A stretch of 64,000 bases of DNA. Source: Gammaproteobacteria bacterium (GTDB lineage Bacteria; Pseudomonadota; Gammaproteobacteria; JADZEE01). Below the pieces are notes generated by a model. The model was not told where the DNA came from and searched no databases. It saw nothing but the letters and a program-made list of their open reading frames with translations. The position numbers and the translations under genes are program-made. This document shows positions 29,296 through 40,030 of this stretch, in pieces (position 1 is the first letter of the stretch; each line of letters begins with the position of its first letter). Location of the stretch: the NCBI GenBank assembly GCA_020850735.1, contig JADZEE010000080.1, positions 78,777-142,776 of the forward strand. The letters are read 5' to 3'.

Positions 29296-30681
29296 TCAGG
29301 GTTTTACGTGGCGGATCAGCCGCCGGCGCTTCTGCTGCTGGCGGTGGGTGAGCGGATTTCGTTTGCCTGCGTATGGATTGGCGCCCTGACGGTACTCGAT
29401 ACGCACCGGCGTGCCGGTCAGCTTCAGGGCTTCGCGAAAGCAGCGCTCCAGGTACCGGGTGTAGGCAGCCGGCACGGCGGCGACCTGGGTGCCGTGGATG
29501 ATGATGAGCGGCGGGTTGTGGCCGCCGAGATGCGCGTAGCGCAGCTTGATCCGGCGACCGCGCACCAGCGGCGGCGGGTGCGCAAGGACTGCCTGCTCGA
29601 GGATCCTGGTGAGCCGGGCCGTGGGCACCTGTACGAACGCGGAGGCGCGCGCCGCGGCAATGACGGGGAACAGATCACCGACGCCGCTGCCGTGCAGGGC
29701 GGAGATGAAGTGGCGCGGTGCGTACTGCACGAAAGCGAGACGCCGGTCCAGCTCGCGGCGCACCGCGTCCCGGTCCTGCACGGTGAGCCCGTCCCACTTG
29801 TTGACGGCGATGATGAGCGCGCCACCGCGTGCCGCCGCCAGACCGAGCAGGCTGGCGTCCTGTTCGCTGATGCCTTCGCGCGCGTCGAGCACGATGATGG
29901 CGACTTGCGCGGCGTCGAGCGCCTGCAGGGTTTTCAACACGGCGAGCTTCTCGATCTGATCCTGGACGCGCGCGCGCCGGCGCACCCCGGCGGTATCGAT
30001 GAGCACGAAACCGGTACCGTCGCGTTCGAACGGTACGGCAATGCTGTCGCGGGTCGTACCGGGTCGATCGGCGGTGATGACCCGCTCCTCGCCGAGCATG
30101 CGATTGACCAGCGTCGATTTGCCGACATTCGGGCGGCCGATCACCGTGACCCGGATCCGCTCGCCGTCTTCCGCGCCGTCCCCGGCCGCCGCCGGCGCGG
30201 CGGCGGCGGTGGCCGTTGCGAGCCGGTCCAGACCGCGCTTGTGGGCGGCGCTTACGGCGATGGGGTCGCCAAAGCCCAGGGCGTGAAAGTCGGCGGTTGC
30301 GACGGGGGCATCGAGACCCTCGCTCTTGTTCGCCACGATCAGCACCGGTCTGCCGAGCGGACGCAGCTCGGCGGCGATCGCCCGGTCGGCCTCGGTGAGC
30401 CCGGCACGGGCGTCGACCACCAGCAGCACGACGTCGGCCATCGCAATGGCCTTGCGCGTCTGGACCGCGACGAGCGCGTGCAGGGTGTCGGTCGGTGTGA
30501 TCAGTCCGCCCGTATCAACGATGAGGTAACCCGCCTCGCCGATCTGCCCGGTGCCGATCTGCCAGTCGCGCGTGAGCCCCGGCGTATCGGCGACGAGCGC
30601 GTCGCGACTGCGGGTGAGGACGTTGAACAGCGTCGATTTGCCGACGTTGGGCCTGCCGACGATGACCACTACCGGTTTCAT
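29296..30681 (-). CDS. der: GTPase Der (EngA)
   Basis: Two GTPase domains: VVIVGRPNVGKSTLFNVLTRSRDALVADTPGLTRD and VTVIGRPNVGKSTLVNRMLGEERVITADRPGTTRD. Confidence 0.96.
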   Translation of the reverse strand: MKPVVVIVGRPNVGKSTLFNVLTRSRDALVADTPGLTRDWQIGTGQIGEAGYLIVDTGGLITPTDTLHALVAVQTRKAIAMADVVLLVVDARAGLTEADRAIAAELRPLGRPVLIVANKSEGLDAPVATADFHALGFGDPIAVSAAHKRGLDRLATATAAAAPAAAGDGAEDGERIRVTVIGRPNVGKSTLVNRMLGEERVITADRPGTTRDSIAVPFERDGTGFVLIDTAGVRRRARVQDQIEKLAVLKTLQALDAAQVAIIVLDAREGISEQDASLLGLAAARGGALIIAVNKWDGLTVQDRDAVRRELDRRLAFVQYAPRHFISALHGSGVGDLFPVIAAARASAFVQVPTARLTRILEQAVLAHPPPLVRGRRIKLRYAHLGGHNPPLIIIHGTQVAAVPAAYTRYLERCFREALKLTGTPVRIEYRQGANPYAGKRNPLTHRQQQKRRRLIRHVKP

Positions 30682-30757
30682 GATTCGGTGCCGGTGCCGG
30701 CTCGCCGGGATTGACGTCGCAGCGCCCGGCGACCCGGGCAGGCTAAGCCTGCGCGCG

Positions 30758-31918
30758 TCAATACGGTTTGTAGGCCGCCAGCTCGCCGTCGGACGTGTAG
30801 GCGATCAACCGATGATCGGAAACCACCGGCGGCGCGATGATCTTGCTCTTGTCCGTGCGCACCCGGGCGGCGAAGTCGCCGTCGGTTTCCTGCAACCAGT
30901 GCAGGTAGCCCTCTACGTCGCCGACCACGACGTAGTCGGTCACGATCGCCGGCGCGGTGAGCAGGCGGTACTTGAGGTTCTCCTGCTTCCACAGCGAGGT
31001 GCCGTTGCGGCGATCGAGCGCCCAGATGACACCGTTCTCGTCCGTGACGTACATCCGGGTCACATCGACGGCGAGGCCGGCCGCCGAAGAGATGTCACGG
31101 GCCCACTCGATCTCGCCGGTCGCCAGTGCCAGCGACGCGACCCGGCCCTGGAAGGTGGCGACGTACACCGAGCGCCCATAAACCACGGGTTCGGCGTCGA
31201 TGTCGACCATGCGCTCGAGATCGGACCGGCCTCGTGGCACGGCGATCTGGGTTTCCCACAACAACCGACCCGTGCGCAGCTCGAGCGCGACCAGGCGGCC
31301 GTTGTCGAAACCGGTCAGCACCATGTCGTCGACCAGCACGGGCGGACTCGTGCCGCGCAGGCTCAGCACGGGCACGGTGCGGTCGTAGACCCAGATGCGC
31401 TCACCGGTCGCGGCGCGCAGTCCGAATAACTTGCCGTCACCGGTGCGGGCGACGACGATCCCGTCGCTCGAACGCGGTGCCGCGAGCACCTCGCTGCTCA
31501 CCTGGGCGCGCCATCGTTCCTTGCCCTCGGCAGCATCGAGTGCGATGACTTCGCCCTTGCTGGTGCCGACCAGCACGAGGCCGTCGCCCACGCCGGGTCC
31601 ACCGGCCAGCGGCGCGTCGGTGTCGGTGGACCACACGGTCCGCCCCTGCTCGATGTCCACGGCGGTGACCTTGCCCTTGCGCTCGGCGCAGTACACGGTC
31701 GCGCCATCGATGGTGGGCCGAAGCTCGACGAACAGCTCGTCGGTCCCAGCGCCGATGCCGCGCGACCACATACGTTCGATGCGCGTGGTCGGCGTGATCT
31801 CGGTGAGCGGGGTCGGCGGTGAGGCATTGTCCTCGTCCGCGAACAGGTTGCCGACCTTCTCCTTCATGCCACAGCCGTTCACGGCGAACGCGAACAGCAC
31901 CAGCCACAGCGTCCTCAT
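30758..31918 (-). CDS. bamB: Outer membrane assembly lipoprotein BamB
   Basis: Lipobox AVNGC; PQQ-like beta-propeller repeats; synteny with der and yfgM. Confidence 0.92.
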   Translation of the reverse strand: MRTLWLVLFAFAVNGCGMKEKVGNLFADEDNASPPTPLTEITPTTRIERMWSRGIGAGTDELFVELRPTIDGATVYCAERKGKVTAVDIEQGRTVWSTDTDAPLAGGPGVGDGLVLVGTSKGEVIALDAAEGKERWRAQVSSEVLAAPRSSDGIVVARTGDGKLFGLRAATGERIWVYDRTVPVLSLRGTSPPVLVDDMVLTGFDNGRLVALELRTGRLLWETQIAVPRGRSDLERMVDIDAEPVVYGRSVYVATFQGRVASLALATGEIEWARDISSAAGLAVDVTRMYVTDENGVIWALDRRNGTSLWKQENLKYRLLTAPAIVTDYVVVGDVEGYLHWLQETDGDFAARVRTDKSKIIAPPVVSDHRLIAYTSDGELAAYKPY

Positions 31919-32568
31919 GGCGACGTTTCGGGCGCGAGCACGGTACCGAGGTCATCGAGCTTGAGCTCCAGCAGGCTCGGGTCCAGCTGTTGTTTGGTGG
32001 CGATGTCGAGGCCGCGCTGATACTCGCGCCGGGCGTCTTCGCGCTTGCCCTGCGCCACCAGAATGTCGCCGCGCAGCTCGTGATAGGCGCTCTGATCGGC
32101 CAGCGCCGGCAGGTCCTGCACGCGTGTCCACGCGCTGTCGGCATCGCCGCGCCCGAGCTCCAGGCGGGCGAGCCGCAAGCGCGCCACCGTGGCGATCTCG
32201 ACCGGCCGCGGGTGGTTGAGCACCGACTGCAGGTGGGCTTCGGCCTCCGCAGGCTTGCCGGCGTCGACCGCCAGGCGCGCCAGCATCAAGGCCGCCAGGC
32301 TGCCGTAAGCCCGGTCGCTGGCGTCGGTGACCAGCTTGTGCGCCAGCGCCTGCGCGCGGTCGCTGTCGTTGCCGAGCGTGCTGGCGATCAAGTCCTGGTA
32401 GCCGATCGAGGCCTGCACGGCACGACCGGCCTGGTACGCCTGCCAGTACCGCCAGCCGAACAATCCACCCAGTCCGAGCACGAGGCCCACGACCACGGCC
32501 AGGCCGTTGTCGCGGCACCAGCGCTTGATTGCTTCGAGCTGTTCCTGCTCGGTTACGTAAACGTCCAC
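31915..32568 (-). CDS. yfgM: YfgM-like membrane-anchored TPR protein
   Basis: MDVYVTEQEQLEAIKRWCRDNGLAVVVGLVLGLGGLFGWRYWQAYQ; bamB-adjacent. Confidence 0.88.
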   Translation of the reverse strand: MDVYVTEQEQLEAIKRWCRDNGLAVVVGLVLGLGGLFGWRYWQAYQAGRAVQASIGYQDLIASTLGNDSDRAQALAHKLVTDASDRAYGSLAALMLARLAVDAGKPAEAEAHLQSVLNHPRPVEIATVARLRLARLELGRGDADSAWTRVQDLPALADQSAYHELRGDILVAQGKREDARREYQRGLDIATKQQLDPSLLELKLDDLGTVLAPETSP

Positions 32569-32628
32569 GCTCCAGCCTCCAGCGCCCGCGGTGCGCGGGC
32601 CGAATCGCGATTATACCCGTCGTTGCCT

Positions 32629-33903
32629 TCAGCCCCGCGCCCGGGCGAGCAGGGACGGAAGCTGTACCTCGAGGTGCTGCTGCGCCAGCGTTTCCTGTGC
32701 CGCCTCGCGGCGCAGGAACTTCGCCGTCACGGTGCCGGCGCCCAGCTCATCGTCCCCCAGCACCAGCGCGATGGCGGCGCCGGAGCGGTCGGCGCGTTTG
32801 AACTGAGCCTTGATCCCGCCACCGCCGCAGTGAGTAGTCAGGCGCAGATCCGGCAGCGCCGTGCGCAGCCGTTCGGCCAGCGCCAGCGCCGCCAGCACGG
32901 CCGGATCGCCGACGGCAATCAGATACACGTCGCAGCCCTGTCCGGGTCCGACCTGTCCGAGCAGGCTGATCAGCCGTTCGATGCCCATGGCGAATCCCAC
33001 CGCCGGCGTCGGGCGACCACCGAACTGCGCCACCAGCCCGTCGTAGCGGCCGCCGGCGCAGACCGTGCCCTGGGCGCCGAGGGCGGTGGTCGTCCACTCG
33101 AACACGGTGCGCGTGTAGTAGTCGAGCCCGCGCACGAGGCGCGGGTTGAGGACGAACTCGACGCCGGCGGCCGCGAGCATCGCCTGCAGTGCCTGAAAGT
33201 GTGCTCGCGAGTCGGTATCGAGCGTGGATTCCATGGTCGGGGCGGCCGCGATCAGTTCGGCGAGCGCAGGGTTCTTGCTGTCCAGGATGCGCAGCGGATT
33301 GCGCTCGAGACGGCGCTGGCAATCGGCGTCGAGCGCGGCGCGGTGGGCGCTGAAATAAGCGTGCAGGCGCTCACGGTAGGCCGCGCGTGACGCGGGCGTG
33401 CCCAGGGAGTTGAGCTCCAGGCGCACGGCGTCGATGCCGAGCTCGCGCCACAGGCGCGCGGTGAGCAGGATCATCTCCGCGTCGATGTCGGGCCCGGCGA
33501 GGCCGAAGGCTTCGGCGCCGATCTGGTGGAACTGCCGGTAGCGGCCCTGCTGCGGCTTTTCGTGGCGGAACATCGCTCCCGCGTACCACCAGCGCTGCAC
33601 CTGATTGTGCAGCAGGCCATGCTCGAGACCGGCGCGCACGCAGCCGGCAGTACCCTCCGGCCGCAGGGTGAGACTGTCGCCGTTGCGGTCGATGAAGGAG
33701 TACATCTCCTTCTCGACGATGTCGGTGACATCGCCGATCGAGCGCTCGAACAGGCTCGTGGCCTCCAGCAAGGGCAGGCGGATCTCGTCGTAGCCGTAGC
33801 TTTCCAGGATCCGCCGGGCGGTGGCCTCGAGGTGCCGCCACACGGGCGTTTCCTGCGCCAGGATGTCCTTCATGCCACGTATGGCCCGAATGTCTTTTGA
33901 CAC
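32629..33903 (-). CDS. hisS: Histidine--tRNA ligase
   Basis: [68 protein letters not shown]. Confidence 0.96.
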   Translation of the reverse strand: MSKDIRAIRGMKDILAQETPVWRHLEATARRILESYGYDEIRLPLLEATSLFERSIGDVTDIVEKEMYSFIDRNGDSLTLRPEGTAGCVRAGLEHGLLHNQVQRWWYAGAMFRHEKPQQGRYRQFHQIGAEAFGLAGPDIDAEMILLTARLWRELGIDAVRLELNSLGTPASRAAYRERLHAYFSAHRAALDADCQRRLERNPLRILDSKNPALAELIAAAPTMESTLDTDSRAHFQALQAMLAAAGVEFVLNPRLVRGLDYYTRTVFEWTTTALGAQGTVCAGGRYDGLVAQFGGRPTPAVGFAMGIERLISLLGQVGPGQGCDVYLIAVGDPAVLAALALAERLRTALPDLRLTTHCGGGGIKAQFKRADRSGAAIALVLGDDELGAGTVTAKFLRREAAQETLAQQHLEVQLPSLLARARG

Positions 33904-33989
33904 CGTCGGTTCCGTGCTCTGCGGGGCGATCAGAAAAGGACGTTATCTTAGTTTGCCCGGCGGGCCGGCGCCCGCCGGGGCGGGACGGA

Positions 33990-34922
33990 TCAGGGCAGCG
34001 CGCTCGCACCGCCGGCGTCGAGTCGCAGCCGTGCCACGCCTTCGTTGCTGTAGGGTCGCAGGTCCAGCGGCGCGCCGTTGAAGCTCGCGCCGACGTGTGT
34101 GGAGTTGCCGATGACGGCCCGCAGCGGGGTACTGCCCTCGACCTCGATACGGTGCCCGGCGCGCGCCAGGTTGTAATAGAGCCTGGTCCCTCCGGCGTCG
34201 CTGACCTCGATCCAGGCGTCGGCGTCGGTGGTGAGCGTCAAGCGGCCCTGTCCCGCCGCGGGAGGCGGCGCGTCGGCCTCGCTGTCGGCGACCGGCGCCA
34301 CGGCCAGCAGATCTGCACCGACTGACGCTGCCTGGGTGCCGGTCGCGTCGGCTTCGAACGGCGCCGGCGGCGGTGCGGGTGAGTCCGGATTGACGACCAC
34401 GCGATAAGCGTAACCGAGCGCCGACGGGCGCAGCTCGCCGACCGGTTCGTCGACCGGCGCCGGTGCCGGCGGTACGGGCGGCGGCGCGGCCGTGCCGGTG
34501 ACATCCTTGTCGGCGAACCGGGCCTGCCACCACAACACCGGCAGTACGACCAGCGCGAGGGCGAGCAGATAGGTCACGAACTTCACCGGCCGGTCGCCGC
34601 TTTGCGCCTGCTTGGGTGGTTTGGCGCTGGTCGGCCGTAACGCCGGCTCCGCGCCCATGCCACCGAGCGTCGCCAGCAGGGGCAGCGGATCGACGCCGAC
34701 GTGGCGGGCGTAGGCACGCACGTAGCCACGCGCGTACGTCGGTGCCGGCAGGTCGCCGACGCGATCCGCCTCGATCAGCTCCACTACCCGCGGGTCGAGC
34801 CGGATCTGCTGCGCGACCGCTTCGACGGTCAGCTTTCGGGCTTCACGTGCCGCGCGCAGTGTCGCGCCGGAGGACTGCGTCGCGGGCGGATCGTCGCCCT
34901 GCCGCTCGCCCGGTCTGGTCAA
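33990..34922 (-). CDS. rodZ: RodZ-like cytoskeletal HTH/DUF4115 protein (probable TTG start)
   Basis: GATLRAAREARKLTVEAVAQQIRLDPRVVELIEADRVGDLPAPTYARGYVRAYARHVG HTH; single TM; C-terminal LTTDADAWIEVSDAGGTRLYYNLARAGHRIEVEGSTPLRAVIGN. Confidence 0.85.
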   Translation of the reverse strand: MTRPGERQGDDPPATQSSGATLRAAREARKLTVEAVAQQIRLDPRVVELIEADRVGDLPAPTYARGYVRAYARHVGVDPLPLLATLGGMGAEPALRPTSAKPPKQAQSGDRPVKFVTYLLALALVVLPVLWWQARFADKDVTGTAAPPPVPPAPAPVDEPVGELRPSALGYAYRVVVNPDSPAPPPAPFEADATGTQAASVGADLLAVAPVADSEADAPPPAAGQGRLTLTTDADAWIEVSDAGGTRLYYNLARAGHRIEVEGSTPLRAVIGNSTHVGASFNGAPLDLRPYSNEGVARLRLDAGGASALP

Positions 34923-35677
34923 GATCCCCCCGATTCCTGCAGCATGCGGGCCTCGTCGGAATCCGGGAAGCGCGAGCGCAGCAGCAGCGCGTATCCGCCC
35001 GCCGTATCCCGGTCCCCGAGCGCGCGCTCGATACGCACGCCCATCCACAGCGTCTGCGCGGTGTGGTCGGCAACCTCCAGATAGCGCTGCAGGTAGGCGC
35101 GCGCGGACAGGTGTTCGCCGGCCTCCAGGCTTTGGCGGCACATTTGCAGCAGCGCCGGCGCGAACTTCGGTTCGAGTCGCAGCGCGTCCCGAAAGCGCTG
35201 TTCGGCCGTGGCATTGTCGCCGCGGGCGAGCGCGCAAAGGCCCGCATTCGTATGCGCCACGGCGGGTGCGCGATAGAGCGGATTGGCGAGCGCGCGCTCG
35301 AACATCGACATGCCTTCGTCGTAACGTCCCTGCTGGCACAGGAACTGACCGTAATTATTGAGCACGGATGAGTCGTTCGGCGCGAGAGCGGCCGCATCGC
35401 GAAAGTGTTTTTCCGCCTTCGCGTTGTCGCCCAGACGGTTGTAGAGAATGCCCAGGGTCGAGTGCGCCGGCGCGTAGTTGCGGTCGTAATCCAGCGCTTT
35501 TTCCAGTCTGTTCATGGCGGTCTCGAAGTTGCCCTGGCGCATGTACTCGGCTGCCATCTGCACGTGCAGTTCCGCCAGCTTTTCCGGGTCCTTGTCGCGG
35601 TTCCTGGCACCGGGTTGCGTGGCGCAGCCGGCCAGTGCGATGGCCGCCAGCCACACCGCGATGCGTACTGCCGTCAC
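34919..35677 (-). CDS. pilW: Type IV pilus biogenesis/stability protein PilW (PilF), TPR lipoprotein
   Basis: Lipobox IALAGC; TPRs [56 protein letters not shown]; rodZ/rlmN synteny. Confidence 0.88.
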   Translation of the reverse strand: MTAVRIAVWLAAIALAGCATQPGARNRDKDPEKLAELHVQMAAEYMRQGNFETAMNRLEKALDYDRNYAPAHSTLGILYNRLGDNAKAEKHFRDAAALAPNDSSVLNNYGQFLCQQGRYDEGMSMFERALANPLYRAPAVAHTNAGLCALARGDNATAEQRFRDALRLEPKFAPALLQMCRQSLEAGEHLSARAYLQRYLEVADHTAQTLWMGVRIERALGDRDTAGGYALLLRSRFPDSDEARMLQESGGS

Positions 35678-36765
35678 GCGGGCAGCTCCTGCAGCCGCCG
35701 ATGGCGCGCGCTGCGCGCGAGGACCTGGCCGACGAGCTGGCCACAGGCAGCGTCGATATCGTCGCCACGGGTCTTGCGGGTGATTGTCATGATGCCTGCC
35801 TCGATCAGTATGTCGCGGAAGCGGTTGACCGTCTCCGGCGCGGGGCGCCGGAACGGCGCGCCCGGAAAAGCATTGAAGGGGATCAGGTTGACCTTCGCCG
35901 GCACGTGCGCGAGCAGCCGAACCAGCTGGCGGGCGAGCGCGGGCGAGTCGTTCACGCCTTCGAGCATCACGTACTCGAACGTGATCGGTGCGCGTCCGTC
36001 GCGCTCGGCGAAACGCCGGCAGGCCGCCATCAGCTCGCCGAGGGGATAGCTGCGATTGATCGGCACGAGCTCGTCACGCAACGCGTTCTCGGGCGCGTGC
36101 AGGGAAACGGCGAGGCTGCAAGGGCTCGCGTCACGCAGGCGGTCGATGCCCGGGACGATGCCCGCGGTGCTGAGGGTCACTTTGCGGCGGGCGATGCCGT
36201 AGGCGTTGTCGTCCATCATGATGGCCATGGCCGTGACGACGTTGTCGAAATTCAGGAGCGGTTCGCCCATGCCCATGAGTACGATGTTGGTGATGACACG
36301 CGTGCCGTGTCCGGAGTGTCCCAGGGCACGAGCCGCGATGCGGACCTGGCCGATGATTTCGGCGACCGCGAGGTTGCGGCTGAAGCCCTGCCGGCCGGTC
36401 GAACAGAAGCGGCAATCGAGGGGACAACCCGCCTGCGAGGAGATGCACAGCGTGCCGCGCGGGCCGTCCGGGATGAACACGGTCTCGACGCAGTTGCCGT
36501 CGGCGACCCGCACCACCCACTTGCGGGTGCCGTCCGCCGACTCGTGGTGCGAGACCACTTGCGGTTCGCGGATGCACGCCCCGGCGGCCAGCGTTTCTCG
36601 CAACGCCTTGCCGAGGTTCGACATGGCGCTGAAGTCGTCGGCCCACTGCTGGTGGATCCATTTCAGCACCTGCACACCGCGAAAGGATTTCTCGCCGCGT
36701 GCGTCGAACCAGGCCTCGAGGCCGGCGCGATCGAATTCGAGCAGGTTGGTGGCGGAAGCGGTCAA
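35674..36765 (-). CDS. rlmN: 23S rRNA (adenine2503-C2)/tRNA methyltransferase RlmN (probable TTG start)
   Basis: Radical-SAM motif [56 protein letters not shown]. Confidence 0.94.
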   Translation of the reverse strand: MTASATNLLEFDRAGLEAWFDARGEKSFRGVQVLKWIHQQWADDFSAMSNLGKALRETLAAGACIREPQVVSHHESADGTRKWVVRVADGNCVETVFIPDGPRGTLCISSQAGCPLDCRFCSTGRQGFSRNLAVAEIIGQVRIAARALGHSGHGTRVITNIVLMGMGEPLLNFDNVVTAMAIMMDDNAYGIARRKVTLSTAGIVPGIDRLRDASPCSLAVSLHAPENALRDELVPINRSYPLGELMAACRRFAERDGRAPITFEYVMLEGVNDSPALARQLVRLLAHVPAKVNLIPFNAFPGAPFRRPAPETVNRFRDILIEAGIMTITRKTRGDDIDAACGQLVGQVLARSARHRRLQELPA

Positions 36766-36769
36766 GGGC

Positions 36770-37195
36770 TCAACGAGCGTGGATCTCGTCCTGCCCGAAG
36801 AAGAATGCGATCTCCGCCGCCGCCGTTTCCGGCGCATCCGAGCCGTGCACGGCGTTGTCGGGCATGCCGCCGGCGAAGTCGGCGCGGATGGTCCCCGCTA
36901 CGGCGTTCTTGGGGTTCGTCGCACCCATGATCCGGCGATTCTCTGCGATGGCGTTGTCGCCCTCCAGCACCATGGCCAGCACCGGTCCGGAGCTGATGAA
37001 GTCGACCAGCTCCTGGAAGAAGGGCCGGTCTGCGTGCACGGCGTAGAACTGTGCTCCCTGGGATGGTGTCAGCCGCAACATGCGGGCGGCCACGATCCTC
37101 AGACCATTGTGCTCGAAGCGGGCGATGATGTCACCGATGTGGTTGCCGGCGACGCAATCGGGCTTGATGATGGACAGCGTTCGTTCGAGGGCCAT
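36770..37195 (-). CDS. ndk: Nucleoside diphosphate kinase
   Basis: [34 protein letters not shown]...[20 protein letters not shown]. Confidence 0.96.
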   Translation of the reverse strand: MALERTLSIIKPDCVAGNHIGDIIARFEHNGLRIVAARMLRLTPSQGAQFYAVHADRPFFQELVDFISSGPVLAMVLEGDNAIAENRRIMGATNPKNAVAGTIRADFAGGMPDNAVHGSDAPETAAAEIAFFFGQDEIHAR

Positions 37196-37329
37196 GCGGG
37201 CTTGGTTTCCTGGGAAATGTTCTAAAACGGGCCGCGATTATATGGGCTTGCCGCGTCGCGGAAAACCTGTCGCGGGCGGGTCGTCCGGCCGCAGCGGGCA
37301 GGCGGCCCGCGGGAGAGGGTCGAAATCGG

Positions 37330-37416
37330 GCGTTCGCGGCGACGCCCGCCCGGACGATTCCGGCACAAGCGAGGACCGTGTCGCAGCAGGCGCGGTGATT
37401 CACAGCCTCTCAGTCG
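37330..37416 (-). repeat. Partial/decayed copy C of the dispersed ~190-bp element (inner boundary approximate)
   Basis: CGACTGA at the stop codon (37410-37416) followed by aatcaccgcgcctgctgcgac (21 bp identical to copy B), then divergent with a further ccggaatcgt match. Confidence 0.55.
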
Positions 37417-37730
37417 TCGCGATCGTCGCGGACCTGCACCACTCCCTCGTGGACGCGCACGGGAAACACCGCGACCGGCTCGTAGGCCGGTGGGCACAGC
37501 GCCGCGCCGGTGCGCAGGCAGAAACGGGCGCCATGGCGGGGACAGACGATCTGCTCGCCGTCGATCCGGCCGTCACCGAGGGGCGCGCCGTCGTGCGAGC
37601 ACACGTCCTGAATCGCGTACCAGCGGCCGTTCGCGTTGACGACCGCGATCGCGACGTCGTCTATGGCGACGACCTTGCGGTTGCCCGGCGGCAAATCCTC
37701 GCAGCGGGCTACGTCCACCCAGTCGGACAC
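37410..37730 (-). CDS. Rieske 2Fe-2S ferredoxin-like protein
   Basis: CSHDGAPLGDG and CPRHGARFCLRTG cluster-binding motifs. Confidence 0.92.
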   Translation of the reverse strand: MSDWVDVARCEDLPPGNRKVVAIDDVAIAVVNANGRWYAIQDVCSHDGAPLGDGRIDGEQIVCPRHGARFCLRTGAALCPPAYEPVAVFPVRVHEGVVQVRDDRDD

Positions 37731-37756
37731 GGGAGCGGATACCTGTTCGTCGGGCT

Positions 37757-38326
37757 TCAGAACATGCCCGTCTGCAGACGGGCGGATTCAGACATCATGC
37801 TCGGATCCCAGGGCGGGTCGAACACCAGGTCGATTTCCACTTCGGCGACACGCGGCACCAGGCGCAGCTTGGCGCGGATGTCCTCGACGATGATATCGCC
37901 CATGCCGCAGCCGGGCGCGGTCAGCGTCATGGCGACATAGACCCGGTAGCGGTGGCCTTCGTCGGTCGCCGTAATCGTTTCCACCCGGCAGTCGTACACC
38001 AGCCCCAGCTCGACGACGTTGATGGGGATCTCCGGGTCGTAGCAGGTGCGCAGCTGGTCCCAGACCAGCTCCAGTGCCTCGGTCTCGCTCATGTCGGGCC
38101 CGGCCACCGTGACCTGCTCCAGCTCCATGCCGAGGGCGTCGAGATCCCGGCCGGCGATGCGGGCGAGGTTACCGTTGACGTTCACGGTGACGCTGCCGCC
38201 GAGCGCCTGGGTGATGTAGACCACCGTGCCGGACGGTACGGTAATGGGGGCACCCGAGGGGATCAGTACGGCGTCACAGTCGCGCGCCACGGTAATGGGT
38301 TCGTACAGGTCGATGTTGTCGCCCAT
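37757..38326 (-). CDS. sufT: SufT, DUF59/MIP18-family Fe-S maturation factor
   Basis: LRTCYDPEIPINVVELGLVYDCRV, VAMTLTAPGCGMGDIIVEDI, LVFDPPWDPSMMS. Confidence 0.93.
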   Translation of the reverse strand: MGDNIDLYEPITVARDCDAVLIPSGAPITVPSGTVVYITQALGGSVTVNVNGNLARIAGRDLDALGMELEQVTVAGPDMSETEALELVWDQLRTCYDPEIPINVVELGLVYDCRVETITATDEGHRYRVYVAMTLTAPGCGMGDIIVEDIRAKLRLVPRVAEVEIDLVFDPPWDPSMMSESARLQTGMF

Positions 38327-38330
38327 GAGC

Positions 38331-38774
38331 TTACTCCGTGCTCGCCTGCTTCGCGCCCGCCAGAGCGGACTGAAGGGTGTGCCAGCACAAGGTTGCGCAC
38401 TTGATGCGGGAAGGGTAGCTGCGCACGCCCCCGAGCGCCGCGAGCTTGCCGAGCGCCGCGGGCGCGGACGCGGGGGCGTCGCTGGTCACCAGCTCGTGGA
38501 AACCGTCGAACAGCTCCTTTGCCTCGGCGGCGCTGCGACCCTTCAGGCTCTCGGTCATCAGCGAGGCGGAAGCGACCGAGATGGCGCAGCCGTTGCCCTG
38601 GAAGCTGGCGTCGGTGATCACCCCGTCGTCTATCTTCAGGAACAGCGTCAGCCGGTCTCCGCACAGGGGGTTGAAGCCTTCGGCCTGGTGGGTCGCAGCC
38701 GCAAGCGCGCGGAAATTTCGCGGACTGCGGTTGTGGTCGATGATGATTTCCTGGTACAGGTCGGTCAGGTCCAT
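38331..38774 (-). CDS. sufU: SufU-type Fe-S scaffold / sulfurtransferase
   Basis: MDLTDLYQEIIIDHNRSPRNF, NPLCGDRL, GNGCAISVASASLM, RIKCATLCWHTL. Confidence 0.93.
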   Translation of the reverse strand: MDLTDLYQEIIIDHNRSPRNFRALAAATHQAEGFNPLCGDRLTLFLKIDDGVITDASFQGNGCAISVASASLMTESLKGRSAAEAKELFDGFHELVTSDAPASAPAALGKLAALGGVRSYPSRIKCATLCWHTLQSALAGAKQASTE

Positions 38775-38776
38775 GG

Positions 38777-40030
38777 CTACCCCAGCAGCTGCCGTGCCTT
38801 GTCGAGACCTGCGAACAGCGCGTCGATCTCCGCGAACGTGTTGTAGAAGGCGAACGAAGCCCGGGCGGTCGCCGGCACGCCGTAACGCTCCATCACGGGC
38901 ATCGCGCAGTGGTGCCCGGTGCGGATCGCCACGCCCTCGCGATCGAGTATGGTACCGAGGTCGTGGGGGTGTATGCGGTCCATGACGAACGACAGCACCG
39001 AGGCTTTGTGACGGGCCGTGCCGATGAGGCGCAGATCGCCGCGTTCGTGCGCCCGGGCGGTGGCGTATTCCAGCAGCTCGGCTTCCCAGGCGCCGATGCT
39101 GTCCAGACCGATGCCGGCGACATACTCCAGCGCGGCGCCCAGGCCGATGGTGCCGGCGATGTTCGGTGTGCCGGCCTCGAACTTGTACGGCAGGTCGTTC
39201 CACAGGCTCTTCTCGAAGCTCACCATCCGGATCATGTCGCCGCCGCCCTGATAGGGCGGCATCGCGTCGAGCAGCTCCGCGCGACCGTACAGGACGCCGA
39301 TGCCGGTCGGGCCGAACAGCTTGTGCCCGGAGAACGCGTAGAAATCGCAGCCGAGCGCCCGCACGTCCACCTGCATGTGCGGTACGGCCTGGGCGCCATC
39401 GACCAGTGTGACGATGCCGCGCGCCCGCGCCCGCGCGACCATCTCCGCGACCGGATTGACGGTTCCGAGCGCGTTGGACACCTGCACGATGGCGAACAGG
39501 CGCGTGCGCTCGCAGAGCAGGCGTTCGAAGGCTTCGAGGTCGACGTCGCCGTCATCGTCGATCGGTATGACCCTGAGCCTGGCACCCGTGCGCTCGCACA
39601 CGAGCTGCCAGGGCACGATGTTGGCGTGGTGTTCCATCGTCGACACGAGCACTTCGTCGCCCGGCCCGAGATGCTCGCTTCCCCAGCTCTGGGCGACCAG
39701 GTTGATCGCTTCGGTCGTGCCGCGAACGAACACGATCTCGCGCCGGTCGGCGGCATGGAGAAAATCCCGCACCTGGTCTCGGGCCCTTTCGTATGCCGTC
39801 GTAGCCTCTTCCGACAGCGTGTGCACGCCGCGGTGGATGTTGGAGTTCTGCGATTCGTAATAGCGCCGCACCGCATCGATCACGGCACGCGGTTTCTGTG
39901 CGGTTGCGGCGTTGTCCAGGTACGCGAGCGGTTTGCCGTGCACCTCGCGTGCGAGGATGGGAAAATCGACGCGGCGGGCGGCGAACTCCTGCGCCAGCGT
40001 GCTGCGGCTGACCAGGGCACCCGCGTTCAT
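38777..40030 (-). CDS. sufS: Cysteine desulfurase SufS
   Basis: LAYLDNAATAQKP, FSGHKLFGPTGIGVLYG, RTGHHCAMPVMERYG. Confidence 0.95.
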   Translation of the reverse strand: MNAGALVSRSTLAQEFAARRVDFPILAREVHGKPLAYLDNAATAQKPRAVIDAVRRYYESQNSNIHRGVHTLSEEATTAYERARDQVRDFLHAADRREIVFVRGTTEAINLVAQSWGSEHLGPGDEVLVSTMEHHANIVPWQLVCERTGARLRVIPIDDDGDVDLEAFERLLCERTRLFAIVQVSNALGTVNPVAEMVARARARGIVTLVDGAQAVPHMQVDVRALGCDFYAFSGHKLFGPTGIGVLYGRAELLDAMPPYQGGGDMIRMVSFEKSLWNDLPYKFEAGTPNIAGTIGLGAALEYVAGIGLDSIGAWEAELLEYATARAHERGDLRLIGTARHKASVLSFVMDRIHPHDLGTILDREGVAIRTGHHCAMPVMERYGVPATARASFAFYNTFAEIDALFAGLDKARQLLG

